Assembly (NCBI RefSeq): GCF_011742555.1
Contig: NZ_JAAQQR010000008.1
Span: 113,295 to 177,294 of the forward strand
Direction of reading: 5' to 3'
DNA: 64,000 bases
Source: Luteibacter jiangsuensis
Lineage (GTDB): Bacteria > Pseudomonadota > Gammaproteobacteria > Xanthomonadales > Rhodanobacteraceae
The notes beneath the pieces are model-generated. The model saw nothing but the letters and a program-made list of their open reading frames with translations, did not search any database and was not told the origin of the DNA. Position numbers and translations under genes: made by a program. Positions 10,551 through 20,398 of the stretch are shown one piece after another (within the stretch, counting starts at the first letter, position 1; each line of letters opens with the position of its first letter).

Positions 10551-11576
10551 TCAATGAGCGGTCGAACCGTGCAGGTAGAGACCGGCGGCACCGATCACAC
10601 CCAACTGTCCGTGGTCCATCAGACGTACCGGCACTTGCTGGAGAAAGGCGCGCATGACGCCCTTGTTGAAAAACCTGTCGGAGAAGCTGCTGGCAAGCAG
10701 GCGTTCGCGAATCTGGGGAAGGATGCCCCCCGCCAGGAACACGCCGCCGCGCGCGCCGTAGAGCATGGCCAGGTCGCCCACGAAGCTGCCGAGCAGCCCG
10801 CAGAACACGTCCAGCGCCTCCGACGCCGCGTCATCGCTGCCGGCAAGGGCGGCGCCTGTGACGGCGGCGGGTTCGGACAGCGTGGCGGCGGTGCCACGCA
10901 GCGTGGAGATGGCCCTATAGAGGTTGACGAGACCCGGACCCGAAAGCGCCGTCTCGTAGGAAACATAGTCGCGTTCGCGCGCCAGCTCGCCGAGGATCGC
11001 CACTTCGCGCGCATTGCCCGGTGCGAGCGATATCTGTCCCGCCTCCGTCGGTAGCACGGTGGCGTGCGGGCGGCCGGGCAGCAGCACCGCCGAACCCAGA
11101 CCGGTGCCGGGGCCCATCACGAGGATCGGGCCTTCGGCGGGCGGCGCGTCCGACTCGATGATCGGGGCCGTTTCATGGCGCTGGAGGAACTGGCAGGCGT
11201 ACGCGACGGCTTCGAAGTCGTTGACCACGGCGAGTCCGGACAGGCCCAGAGTGCGGCGGATGTCGCCGATGGACACCGGCCAGGGAAGGTTCTCGTTGAC
11301 GATGGCGTCGCCGACCACGTAGCCCGCGCTGGCGACGGCGCAGTGCTCGATGGCCACCTGGCCGTCCAGATGACCGACGAAGTCCTGCAGCACCGCGGTG
11401 AGGCTCGGCCACTCGGCACAGGCGTAGCGCTCATAGCGAAGCACGTCGATGGCCGAGGAATCGTCCGCGCGGCGAACGAGACCGATGCGGGCGTGAGTGC
11501 CACCGACGTCGGCGGCGAGGAACGCCCCCGACCGCGACGCACGCGCGACTTCCCGCTGTTTGGCCGATTCCCCCAC
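10551..11576 (-). CDS. glk: Glk-family hexokinase, probable N-acetylglucosamine kinase
   Basis: A cytoplasmic ATP-dependent sugar kinase of 341 residues. It has the N-terminal phosphate-binding loop AADVGGTHARIGL, a catalytic-Asp region VVNDFEAVAY and MGPGTGLGSA, all typical of the bacterial glucokinase (Glk) family and not the ROK family. It heads a leftward set with a TonB receptor and a hexosaminidase and is divergent from a FucP-family permease. In Xanthomonas an equivalent gene serves as GlcNAc kinase in a PTS-independent route, so NagK function is the best guess; plain glucokinase is the alternative. The start is GTG 11576 after an AAGGGG-type site. A perfect palindrome lies 59 bp upstream over its probable -35 hexamer. 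Confidence 0.85.
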   Translation of the reverse strand: MGESAKQREVARASRSGAFLAADVGGTHARIGLVRRADDSSAIDVLRYERYACAEWPSLTAVLQDFVGHLDGQVAIEHCAVASAGYVVGDAIVNENLPWPVSIGDIRRTLGLSGLAVVNDFEAVAYACQFLQRHETAPIIESDAPPAEGPILVMGPGTGLGSAVLLPGRPHATVLPTEAGQISLAPGNAREVAILGELARERDYVSYETALSGPGLVNLYRAISTLRGTAATLSEPAAVTGAALAGSDDAASEALDVFCGLLGSFVGDLAMLYGARGGVFLAGGILPQIRERLLASSFSDRFFNKGVMRAFLQQVPVRLMDHGQLGVIGAAGLYLHGSTAH

Positions 11577-11634
11577 ACCCCACCCCTTGGAAACTTCGTG
11601 ACTACCCCGTGATGGGCCGAGTCTTGGCCGCGAA

Positions 11635-11648
11635 TGACAACGTTGTCA
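11635..11648. promoter_or_regulatory. LacI-type operator (NagR-like box) at the glk promoter
   Basis: A perfect 14-bp palindrome, TGACAACGTTGTCA, with the central CG typical of LacI-family operators. It overlaps a minus-strand TTGACA (11649-11644) that could be the -35 element for glk. A closely related site lies at 11850 on the nagP side. The neighbouring LacI gene at 13342 is the natural candidate to bind both. Confidence 0.75.
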
Positions 11649-11697
11649 ACAGGACAAATGGCTAGGACAGAACGCGATCCATAACGCGCCGCAGCAA

Positions 11698-11707
11698 GAA
11701 ACGTTTC
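11698..11707. promoter_or_regulatory. Second palindrome, GAAACGTTTC, in the nagP-glk control region
   Basis: A perfect 10-bp palindrome with central CG. The 11-base string GAAACGTTTCC found here recurs inside the 12-bp palindrome at 20286-20297, in front of zwf and nagQ. The rest of the 347-bp region 11577-11923 shows no gene. Confidence 0.5.
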
Positions 11708-11848
11708 CGTCGGGACGGATGGATCGCGTTGCCAACCCTCTGTTGCAAAGAGAATTCCCCCTGCAAGGGGCTATTCCGGCCCGTTGATGCGGCGCGGCAT
11801 CGAAAGTGCCTCACGTGCCACAGGTCACGGCCCCTCGGCGCCACGTGA

Positions 11849-11877
11849 TTGACAACGTTGGGCAGGGAAGCCGATAA
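11849..11877 (+). promoter_or_regulatory. Probable nagP promoter overlapped by a half-conserved NagR-like box
   Basis: TTGACA at 11849-11854 is followed, 17 bp later, by CGATAA, a plausible sigma-70 promoter. The -35 hexamer is part of TGACAACGTTGGGC, which matches one full half and the centre of the palindrome at 11635. A repressor bound here would block the promoter. Confidence 0.6.
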
Positions 11878-11923
11878 AGGACCGGATCGGGGCGCCTCGG
11901 GCCCCTGCGAGAGGGGAGCATCC

Positions 11924-13213
11924 ATGTCGTCCACCACGGCCGCGGTCAACGAGACGCGCCATTCCAGCCTGGTCCCGATGATCATCATCGGCGTCCTGTT
12001 CTTCATCTTCGGCTTCGTCACGTGGCTCAACGGGCCGCTGATCACCTTCGTCAAGCTGGCCTTCAACCTCGACGACGTGAACGCCTTCCTCGTGCCCATG
12101 GCGTTCTACCTGTCTTATTTCTTTCTCGCCCTGCCCTCCTCCTTCATCCTGAAGAAGACCGGCATGAAGAAGGGCATGGGGCTCGGCCTGTTCGTCATGG
12201 CGATCGGCGCGGTGATGTTCGGCCAGTTCGTCACGATGCGCGTGTATCCCGGCGCATTGACCGGACTCTTCGTCATCGGTGCCGGCCTCTCGCTGTTGCA
12301 GACCGCGTCGAATCCGTACATTTCCATCCTCGGGCCCATCGAGAGCGGCGCGCAGCGCATCGCCTTCATGGGCATCTGCAACAAGGTGGCCGGCGCCCTT
12401 GCGCCGTTCGTCTTCGGTGCGGTGGTGATGAGCAACATCGGCACCTTCGACAAGCAGATCGCAGCAGCCGCCTCGCCGGCCGAAAAGGACGCCCTGCTGG
12501 CGGCTTTCGCGGCCAAGGTGCACATGCCGTACATGGTGATGGCCGCCCTGCTGGTCGTGCTCGCCATCTGGGTCGTGCGTTCCTCGCTGCCCGAGATCAA
12601 GCCGTCCAGCGAGAATTCCGAGCGCGCCATCGGGCACGACAAGGGCAGCCTCCTGAGCTTCCCGCATCTGTGGCTGGGCGTGCTCTGCCTGTTTGTCTAC
12701 GTGGGCGTGGAAGTCATGGCCGGCGACGCCATCGGCACTTACGGCCAGGGCTTCGGCATGTCTCCCGCGGAGACGAGCCACTTCACCTCGTTCACGCTCA
12801 TCGCCATGCTGGTGGGCTACGTGGCCGGCCTGCTGCTCATCCCACGCTTCGTTTCGCAGCAGCGCTATCTCGCGTTCTCGGCGATCCTGGGCGTCGTGTT
12901 CTCGATCGGCACCTACGTCACCAGCGGCTACGTGTCGGTGGCCTTCGTGGCCGCGCTGGGCTTCGCCAACGCCATGATGTGGCCGGCGATCTTCCCCCTC
13001 GCCATCAAGGGCCTGGGGCGGCTGACCGAGTTCGGGTCGGCCTTCCTGATCATGGGTATCGCCGGCGGTGCCGTCATTCCGGTGCTGTTCGCGCACCTGA
13101 AGCAGCATTTCGATTTCCAGGGCGTGTTCCTCTGCCTCATGGTGCCCTGCTACCTGTACATCCTGTACTACGGCGCGGCGGGTCATCGGGTGGGACAGCA
13201 CGTGCGGGACTGA
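11924..13213 (+). CDS. nagP: Sugar MFS permease of the FucP/glucose-galactose porter family, probable GlcNAc permease
   Basis: An inner-membrane secondary transporter of 429 residues with about 12 predicted membrane segments. Family features are the N-terminal FFIFGFVTWLNGPLI segment and the QTASNPYISILG motif typical of FucP/GluP sugar:H+ symporters. Members of this family import GlcNAc in Xanthomonas and Shewanella (NagP). Placement opposite the kinase/TonB-receptor genes and in front of a LacI regulator supports that substrate. ATG 11924 follows a strong GAGGGGAG site; the frame extends upstream, but those residues lie ahead of the RBS. The substrate is inferred, the family is clear. Confidence 0.87.
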   Translation: MSSTTAAVNETRHSSLVPMIIIGVLFFIFGFVTWLNGPLITFVKLAFNLDDVNAFLVPMAFYLSYFFLALPSSFILKKTGMKKGMGLGLFVMAIGAVMFGQFVTMRVYPGALTGLFVIGAGLSLLQTASNPYISILGPIESGAQRIAFMGICNKVAGALAPFVFGAVVMSNIGTFDKQIAAAASPAEKDALLAAFAAKVHMPYMVMAALLVVLAIWVVRSSLPEIKPSSENSERAIGHDKGSLLSFPHLWLGVLCLFVYVGVEVMAGDAIGTYGQGFGMSPAETSHFTSFTLIAMLVGYVAGLLLIPRFVSQQRYLAFSAILGVVFSIGTYVTSGYVSVAFVAALGFANAMMWPAIFPLAIKGLGRLTEFGSAFLIMGIAGGAVIPVLFAHLKQHFDFQGVFLCLMVPCYLYILYYGAAGHRVGQHVRD

Positions 13214-13341
13214 CGTCCCGACGGTGCCGGTGACGGAACGGCCTCGACATTGCCCTCGCGCCCGAATTTTTCCCAGGGCGCTTGTGTAAACTTGCCGGGG
13301 TCGTCCCTTCGGATGGCCGCCTTGCTATCGAGGGTCGTAGA

Positions 13342-14373
13342 TTGCGTAGCCCCACCATCAAGGACGTGGCCGAACGGGCCGGCGTCTCGCTGAAGACCGT
13401 CTCCCGCGTCATCAACCACGAACCCTCGGTGCACGCGCGTACCCGCGAGAAGGTGCAGCGCGCCATCGAGGCCCTCGACTACCAGCCCGACCAGGCGGCG
13501 CGCAGCCTGCGCAGCGCGCGCACGTACGCTCTCGGTCTCGTCTACGACAATCCCAACGCCCACTATGTCATCGCCATGCAGAATGGCGTGCTGTCGGTCT
13601 GTCGCCAGCGAGGGTTCGGCCTGCAGATCCACCCCTGCGACTCGTCCGCGCCGAAGCTCGCCGAGCAGCTGGGCGACCTCGTGCGCCGCAACCGCCTCGC
13701 CGGGCTCGTGCTATGCCCGCCCATGTCCGAGCAGCCGCGCCTGCTGGCCTCGCTCACGGAACAGAACGTGCCGTTCGTGCGGATCATCTCGGCGCGCCAG
13801 GACCCGAAAGACGGCTGGCCCTGCGTGTTCGTGGACGACCGCGACGCGGCCTACGCGATCACCGAACACCTCATCCAGCTCGGCCACCACCGCATCGGCT
13901 TCCTTTGGGGCGGCAAGGAACATCGTTCCAGCCCCGAGCGCTACCAGGGCTACGAAGACGCCTTGCGCGAGTACGGCATCGAGGTGGACAAACGGCTCGT
14001 GGTGGAAGGCGACTACTCCTTCGACGACGGCTTTCGCGGCGCCCGCAAGCTGCTCGCCTTGAAGGACCCGCCCACCGCGATCTTCGGCTCGAACGACGAG
14101 ATCGCCGCAGGCGTGCTCGCGGCGGCGCGCTCGGGAGGTGTCGACGTACCGTGGGAACTCTCGATCGCAGGCTTCGAGGACAGCCCGTTCTCCAAGCAAT
14201 CATGGCCGGCACTCACCACGGCGCGGCAGAACACTGAGGAGATCGGCCGCCACGCGGCGCAACGCCTTATCGCCGAAATCGAGCGCGACGAAGACGATCC
14301 GATGATCGAGAACGAGGGCTTCAGCCCCGATCTCGTGGTGCGTGGGTCCACGGCACCGCGGCGACCATTGTAG
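13342..14373 (+). CDS. nagR: LacI-family transcriptional regulator, probable NagR
   Basis: The N-terminal helix-turn-helix is classical LacI (TIKDVAERAGVSLKTVSRVIN), followed by the hinge region and a periplasmic-binding-protein-like sensor domain ending ...LVVRGSTAP. The start is uncertain. TTG 13342, seven bases after a GAGGG site, gives 343 residues beginning MRSPTIKD, the usual family length; the frame is open to 13282. It lies 128 bp after nagP, in the same direction. Likely role: repression of the divergent glk/nagP promoters until a GlcNAc-derived ligand is present, based on the palindromes at 11635 and 11850. Its TAG stop (14371-14373) is the first three bases of a repeat element. Confidence 0.85.
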   Translation: MRSPTIKDVAERAGVSLKTVSRVINHEPSVHARTREKVQRAIEALDYQPDQAARSLRSARTYALGLVYDNPNAHYVIAMQNGVLSVCRQRGFGLQIHPCDSSAPKLAEQLGDLVRRNRLAGLVLCPPMSEQPRLLASLTEQNVPFVRIISARQDPKDGWPCVFVDDRDAAYAITEHLIQLGHHRIGFLWGGKEHRSSPERYQGYEDALREYGIEVDKRLVVEGDYSFDDGFRGARKLLALKDPPTAIFGSNDEIAAGVLAAARSGGVDVPWELSIAGFEDSPFSKQSWPALTTARQNTEEIGRHAAQRLIAEIERDEDDPMIENEGFSPDLVVRGSTAPRRPL

Positions 14374-14493
14374 GAGCGCGCTCTGCGCGTTTATGCCCGT
14401 GTCGGGTACGACATGTTTTGAGGCCATGCCTTCGAGCTGGCGCGCCAGCTCGAAGGCACCGCGAAAACATGTCGCGCGCAGGGCGCGCTCCTA
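14371..14493. repeat. REPIN-like repeat, family B copy 1, holding the stop codons of two convergent genes
   Basis: A 123-bp inverted repeat starting TAGGAGCGCGC and ending GCGCGCTCCTA, with inner arms containing ACATGTTTT/AAAACATGT and a central GAGCTGGCGCGCCAGCTC palindrome. Its first three bases are the TAG of the LacI gene; its last three, read on the minus strand, are the TAG of the EamA gene. Read as RNA it would form a long hairpin and could act as a transcription barrier between the convergent genes. Confidence 0.85.
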
Positions 14494-15342
14494 CGATGAG
14501 GCCATGACGCCGATCGCGCCTATCGCCAGCGCGATACCGAGCCAGTTCACCGGCGCCAGGCGCTCCTTGAAGCCGAACGCGCCCACCAGGGTGCCGACGA
14601 CCACAACGCCAACATTCATGGACGCGAAGACCAGTGCCGGGCTATTCGGCAGGGCCTGGTGGCCGCGCACGTAGAAGAGGATGTTGGCGAAGTTGGCGGC
14701 GCCGAGCAGCACGCCAAAGCCGAGGCTGCGCGCGGTGACCGGTGCCGCGCGCGTCGCGGCGCGCACCAGCACCGCGATCCAGCACAGGACCATGGCGATC
14801 AGGAAGGAGGCGAGCAGGGCGCTGGCGAAGGGGGCGCCTGCCTGGGCCACGAGCTTGAAGCAGATGTCGATCGCGCCGAAGCCGGCAAGCACCGCCAGCG
14901 GCGCCGCCCATCCGCCGCGTTCCGTCGCGCCGCGCTCCGGCCGCCAGAGCACGCACAGCACGGCGGCGAGCGCCAGCGCGATGCCCAGCGCCTTCGCCTG
15001 CGTGAGCGTATCGCCCAGGAACGCGAAGGCCGCGAAGAGAGAAACGAAGAGTGACAGGCGCTGTGCGACGTCGGTACGCACGATGCCGACGCTGCGCACC
15101 GAACGGGCCAGTACGAGGAAGATCGCAGGCAGCAACACGCCGAGCAGGACCAGCGGCGTCCAGGTGGCCTTCGCCTCGATCGCCGCTTCAGGCGTTGCGC
15201 CCAACAGGAGTACGGCGAGCAGCGCCGCGACGACGTAATTCGTCGCCACGGCCTGCACGATGTCGATGCCGCGGCTGCGGGCGACCTTCAGCAACACCGA
15301 GACGGCCACGCTGAAGGCGACGGCGAGGAAGATGTAGATCAT
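14491..15342 (-). CDS. EamA/DMT-superfamily transporter
   Basis: A hydrophobic protein of 283 residues with about ten predicted membrane helices arranged as two EamA-like halves (end of the second: LAPVNWLGIALAIGAIGVM). Family members export metabolites such as amino acids or sugars, or drugs; no substrate can be assigned. ATG 15342 begins directly with the first membrane segment MIYIFLAVAFSVAV; an upstream extension to 15381 adds only basic residues. It sits between the GlcNAc genes and the Entner-Doudoroff operon, convergent with the LacI gene. Its stop TAG lies inside the family B repeat. Confidence 0.75.
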   Translation of the reverse strand: MIYIFLAVAFSVAVSVLLKVARSRGIDIVQAVATNYVVAALLAVLLLGATPEAAIEAKATWTPLVLLGVLLPAIFLVLARSVRSVGIVRTDVAQRLSLFVSLFAAFAFLGDTLTQAKALGIALALAAVLCVLWRPERGATERGGWAAPLAVLAGFGAIDICFKLVAQAGAPFASALLASFLIAMVLCWIAVLVRAATRAAPVTARSLGFGVLLGAANFANILFYVRGHQALPNSPALVFASMNVGVVVVGTLVGAFGFKERLAPVNWLGIALAIGAIGVMASS

Positions 15343-15387
15343 GGGCGCAGATTTGCGGAGACGGGGCGCGAAGGATCGCACAGACTT

Positions 15388-15473
15388 TGTGGGAGCCGGC
15401 TATGCCGGCGATCCCGCGGCAGCGGGCACGCTTGTCGCGAGCACCCAATCGCCGCTGAAGCGGCTCCCACACA
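15388..15473. repeat. REPIN-like repeat, family A copy 2
   Basis: TGTGGGAGCCGGCTATGCCG at the left end, GCGGCTCCCACA at the right end, with the same internal ATCCCGCGGCAGCGGGCACG as copy 1. It sits between eda and the EamA gene, both leftward. A broken piece (GCTCCCACAG) follows near 15501. Confidence 0.85.
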
Positions 15474-15515
15474 AAGCCAGACCGACCTTAAAGCGCTGTC
15501 GCTCCCACAGTGGCC

Positions 15516-16160
15516 TCAGCGGGCCAGTTGCGACGCTTCGCGGGCCAACGTTTCGATGCCCGCCCAGTCGGACGACGCCAGCTTGTCCGCTGGCGTGAGC
15601 CAGGAACCGCCCACGCAGACCACGTTCGGCAGCGCGAGGAACTCGGGCGCATTGGCGAGGCTGATGCCACCGGTGGGACAGAAGCGGATCTGCGGCAGCG
15701 GGCTGGCCCATGCGCCCAGCAATTTGGTGCCGCCGGCCGGGACAGCCGGGAAGAACTTCTGGAAACGGTAACCGCGCTCCAGCAGGGCCATCGCTTCGCT
15801 GGACGTGGCGGCACCGGGCAGCAACGGAAGCTCGTGGTCGTCGGCGGCGTCGAGCAGCCGCGGTGAGCTGCCCGGCGATACGGCGAACTTGGCACCGGCC
15901 TTGTAGGCGTTCTCGAGGTCCTGCGCCGTGAGCACCGTGCCCACGCCGACGAACGCGCCTTCCACTTCCGCCGCGATGGCACGCACCGCGTCGAGCGCGG
16001 CCGGCGTCCGCAGGGTCACTTCGATGGCCGGCACACCGCCGGCGACGAGGGCGCGCGCCATGCCCACGGCCTTCGAGGCGTCCTCGATGATCACCACCGG
16101 CACGACCGGCGCGAGGCGCAAGGTCGATTCGACACGCTGTTGCTTGGCTTCGTTGCTCAT
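15516..16160 (-). CDS. eda: 2-dehydro-3-deoxy-6-phosphogluconate (KDPG) aldolase
   Basis: Cleaves KDPG to pyruvate and glyceraldehyde-3-phosphate, the last step of the Entner-Doudoroff pathway. The 214-residue length is normal for this trimeric class I aldolase. Visible active-site residues are E47 and R51 in AIEVTLRTP, and the Schiff-base lysine K135 in [13 protein letters not shown] and PTGGIS phosphate-binding segments are also present. It is the last gene of the leftward operon zwf-pgl-edd-eda, 15 bp after edd, with a GGAG ribosome binding site before ATG 16160. Confidence 0.96.
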   Translation of the reverse strand: MSNEAKQQRVESTLRLAPVVPVVIIEDASKAVGMARALVAGGVPAIEVTLRTPAALDAVRAIAAEVEGAFVGVGTVLTAQDLENAYKAGAKFAVSPGSSPRLLDAADDHELPLLPGAATSSEAMALLERGYRFQKFFPAVPAGGTKLLGAWASPLPQIRFCPTGGISLANAPEFLALPNVVCVGGSWLTPADKLASSDWAGIETLAREASQLAR

Positions 16161-16175
16161 CTCTACTCCGGTGGA

Positions 16176-17987
<1,812 letters not shown>

Positions 17988-17989
17988 GC

Positions 17990-18691
17990 TCAAGGCGCCC
18001 AGTACACGTCCAGCGGCACGCGGTCCTGCTTCAGCACGGCCGCGATCGGAAAGTCACCACCCTTTTCCGCCTGTTCGAGCACGCGTTTCTTGTCGTCGCC
18101 CTCGATGTGCAGATAGAGCGCGCGCGTGTCGAGCACGCGCGGCAGGGTAAGCGTGATGCGTGGCTCGCCCGCACCTTCGGCGCGCATCGAGATCACCGTG
18201 CGGGTGCCGTTCGGATCGAGCGCGGCCGCGAGGTTGTCGCCGCCCGGGAAGAACGATGCCGTGTGGCCGTCGCCACCCATCCCCAGCAGCACTACGTCGA
18301 ACGGCCGGCCGAGCGCGTCGATGCGCGCACCCACGTCGTCCAGCGCGTCGTCCACGCTGTCCTTGTGCGCCCGGTCGAAGAGCGGCACGAAGCTGGCGGT
18401 GTGCGACTCATGATGGAAAAGGTGTTCCGCGACCATGCGCGCGTTGGAGCGATCGCTGTCGGTGTCCACCCAGCGTTCGTCCACGAGGGTGACGGTGACT
18501 TTCGACCAGTCGATTTCCTGTTCGGCCAGCACGGCGAACATGGCCTTCGGCGTGCCGCCGCCGGACACGGCGATGGTGGCCTTGCCGCGCGCCTTGATCG
18601 CGGCGTCGAGCTTGGAGGCGACGTCCCGGGCCAGCTTGTCGGCAAGGGTCAGGCGGTCGGCGAATTCGTGTCGTTCGATCTTGGCGTTCAT
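17990..18691 (-). CDS. pgl: 6-phosphogluconolactonase
   Basis: Hydrolyses 6-phosphogluconolactone, linking Zwf to Edd. The 233-residue protein is the DevB/Pgl type of the glucosamine-6-phosphate isomerase fold, with IAVSGGGTP near the N-terminus, VDERWVD, and the catalytic [14 protein letters not shown] segment. Its ATG overlaps the zwf stop by four bases (ATGA), and its own stop lies two bases before the edd start, so the four enzymes look like one transcription unit. Despite the shared fold, the context and DERWVD motif argue against NagB-type deaminase. Confidence 0.95.
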   Translation of the reverse strand: MNAKIERHEFADRLTLADKLARDVASKLDAAIKARGKATIAVSGGGTPKAMFAVLAEQEIDWSKVTVTLVDERWVDTDSDRSNARMVAEHLFHHESHTASFVPLFDRAHKDSVDDALDDVGARIDALGRPFDVVLLGMGGDGHTASFFPGGDNLAAALDPNGTRTVISMRAEGAGEPRITLTLPRVLDTRALYLHIEGDDKKRVLEQAEKGGDFPIAAVLKQDRVPLDVYWAP

Positions 18692-20160
18692 GCGGCGTCC
18701 TCGGCCCAGGTTCGGCCATCGCGTTCGATGAGCGCCACGGCGGCGCTCGGACCCCAGGTGCCCGCGGTATACGGCTTCGGCGTGTCGCCGCTGGCTTCCC
18801 ACGCGTCGAGGATGGGGCCGGCCCACTTCCACGCGGCCTCGACTTCGTCGCGGCGCATGAAGAGGGTCGGGTTGCCACGCACGACGTCGAGAATGAGCCG
18901 CTCGTAGGCGTCGGGCTGCTGCACGCCGAACGCCGCCGCGAAGCTCATGTCGAGCGGCACGTGGCGCAGGCGCAGGCCGCCCGGACCCGGATGCTTGATG
19001 GTCAGCCACAGCTTCACGCCTTCGTCGGGCTGCAGGCGCAGCGTGAGGCGATTCGGCAGCAGCGGACCGCTGGCGGGATCGAAGATGGAATGCGGCAGCG
19101 CGCGGAACGTCACCACGATTTCCGAGACGCGGCTCGGCAGGCGCTTGCCGGTGCGCAGGTAGAACGGCACGCCAGCCCAGCGCCAGTTGCCGATCTCCGC
19201 CTTGAGGGCGACGAAGGTTTCAGTCCGGGACTGGTCGCTGCCCAGTTCGTCGAGGTATCCCGGCACGCCCTGGCCTTCGGCCGCGCCCGCGCGGTACTGG
19301 CCACGCACCGTGAGTTGCGCTGCGTTCGCCTCGCCGATGGGACGCAACGCACGCAGTACCTTCAGTTTCTCGTCGCGCACGGCGTCGGGTGCGAGGGACG
19401 ACGGCGGCTCCATGGCGAGCATGCAAAGGAGCTGCAGGATGTGGTTCTGCACCATGTCGCGCAGCGCGCCCGCGCGATCGTAGTAACCGGCACGGTGGCC
19501 GACGCCGACCGTTTCCGCCACGGTGATCTGCACATGGTCGATGTGCTGCGCGTTCCACAACGGTTCGAACAAGGCGTTGCCGAAGCGCAGCGCCAGCAGG
19601 TTCTGCACCGTTTCCTTGCCGAGGTAATGGTCGATGCGATAGGTCTGCGATTCCCCGAACACCCGGGCCACCGCGTCGTTGATGGCGTTGGCGCTCTCCA
19701 GGTCGCGACCGATGGGCTTCTCGAGCACCACGCGCGAGCGCTCGCCGTTGAGACCCAGCCCGCCGAGGCGCTGGCAGATGTCGGTGAAGATGTCCGGCGA
19801 GGTCGACAGGTAGAACACGCGGATGTGGTTCGGTTCGGCCGCCATGAGCGCCGCGAACTCTTCCCAGCCGTCCGACTTGCGGGCGTCCAGGGACCGATAG
19901 CCGACCATGCGGATGAAGGCGTCCAGCTGCGCCGGCACGATGTGCGACACGGCCTTCTCGACGGCCGACCGCACCTGCTGGCGGTACGCCTCGTCGTCCA
20001 GGCCTTCGCGCGCCACGCCGATGATCCGGCTGGTGGCCTGGATCTGGCCGTCGGCGAAGCGGTGGTACATGGCGGGCAGGAGCTTGCGGACGGCGAGATC
20101 GCCGGTGCCGCCGAAGATGACCAGATCGAAGGGTTCGATCGGCAGGAGGGGAGCGCTCAC
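18688..20160 (-). CDS. zwf: Glucose-6-phosphate 1-dehydrogenase
   Basis: Oxidises glucose-6-phosphate to the lactone with NAD(P)+, the first step into the pentose-phosphate/Entner-Doudoroff routes. The 490-residue length matches E. coli Zwf (491). Motifs: dinucleotide-binding FGGTGDLAVRKL near the N-terminus, EKPIGRDL, and the active-site RIDHYLGKETVQN. The start is GTG 20160 (MSAPLLPIEPF); the frame runs further upstream but those residues are not Zwf-like. It leads zwf-pgl-edd-eda and is divergent from nagQ. The 238-bp gap contains repeated TACCA motifs and a GGAAACGTTTCC palindrome. Confidence 0.96.
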   Translation of the reverse strand: MSAPLLPIEPFDLVIFGGTGDLAVRKLLPAMYHRFADGQIQATSRIIGVAREGLDDEAYRQQVRSAVEKAVSHIVPAQLDAFIRMVGYRSLDARKSDGWEEFAALMAAEPNHIRVFYLSTSPDIFTDICQRLGGLGLNGERSRVVLEKPIGRDLESANAINDAVARVFGESQTYRIDHYLGKETVQNLLALRFGNALFEPLWNAQHIDHVQITVAETVGVGHRAGYYDRAGALRDMVQNHILQLLCMLAMEPPSSLAPDAVRDEKLKVLRALRPIGEANAAQLTVRGQYRAGAAEGQGVPGYLDELGSDQSRTETFVALKAEIGNWRWAGVPFYLRTGKRLPSRVSEIVVTFRALPHSIFDPASGPLLPNRLTLRLQPDEGVKLWLTIKHPGPGGLRLRHVPLDMSFAAAFGVQQPDAYERLILDVVRGNPTLFMRRDEVEAAWKWAGPILDAWEASGDTPKPYTAGTWGPSAAVALIERDGRTWAEDAA

Positions 20161-20204
20161 GACAGTGGCCTCTTGAAGGATCGGAGGAAGATGCCTCCGG
20201 ATCG

Positions 20205-20241
20205 TACCAGTGACATACCAGGGGCTACCAGCCCCGTACCA
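20205..20241. promoter_or_regulatory. Four helically phased TACCA motifs between zwf and nagQ
   Basis: TACCA starts at 20205, 20216, 20226 and 20237, spacings of 11, 10 and 11 bp, so all four face one side of the helix. The reverse form TGGTA occurs at 20340 and 20384, 44 bp apart. GntR/HutC-type regulators bind TGGT...ACCA sites, so the adjacent GntR protein is a candidate binder. The third motif also lies in a GGGGCT-ACC-AGCCCC hairpin (20221-20235). Confidence 0.5.
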
Positions 20242-20285
20242 CTCGATGTCTCCAAAACGCCCGGATAACCGAAGCGATACGCCAT

Positions 20286-20297
20286 GGAAACGTTTCC
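20286..20297. promoter_or_regulatory. Palindrome GGAAACGTTTCC between zwf and nagQ
   Basis: A perfect 12-bp inverted repeat with central CG, resembling LacI-family operators. Its 11-base core GAAACGTTTCC also occurs at 11698 in the nagP-glk control region, which suggests that one regulator could act at both divergent promoters. Confidence 0.55.
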
Positions 20298-20398
20298 TTT
20301 GTAATTTAAATCGTGCAAACGACCGTTTGAACGCTCCGGTGGTATGGCGAACCTTGCATCGGCTTGCCTCAGTGGTCGTGGATTGGTATGTTCGCGAA

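Noticed and set aside
18688..20398. Search for a HexR-type site (TGTARTN3ANTACA form) near zwf
   Set aside because: None seen; the Entner-Doudoroff operon here seems to use other motifs.
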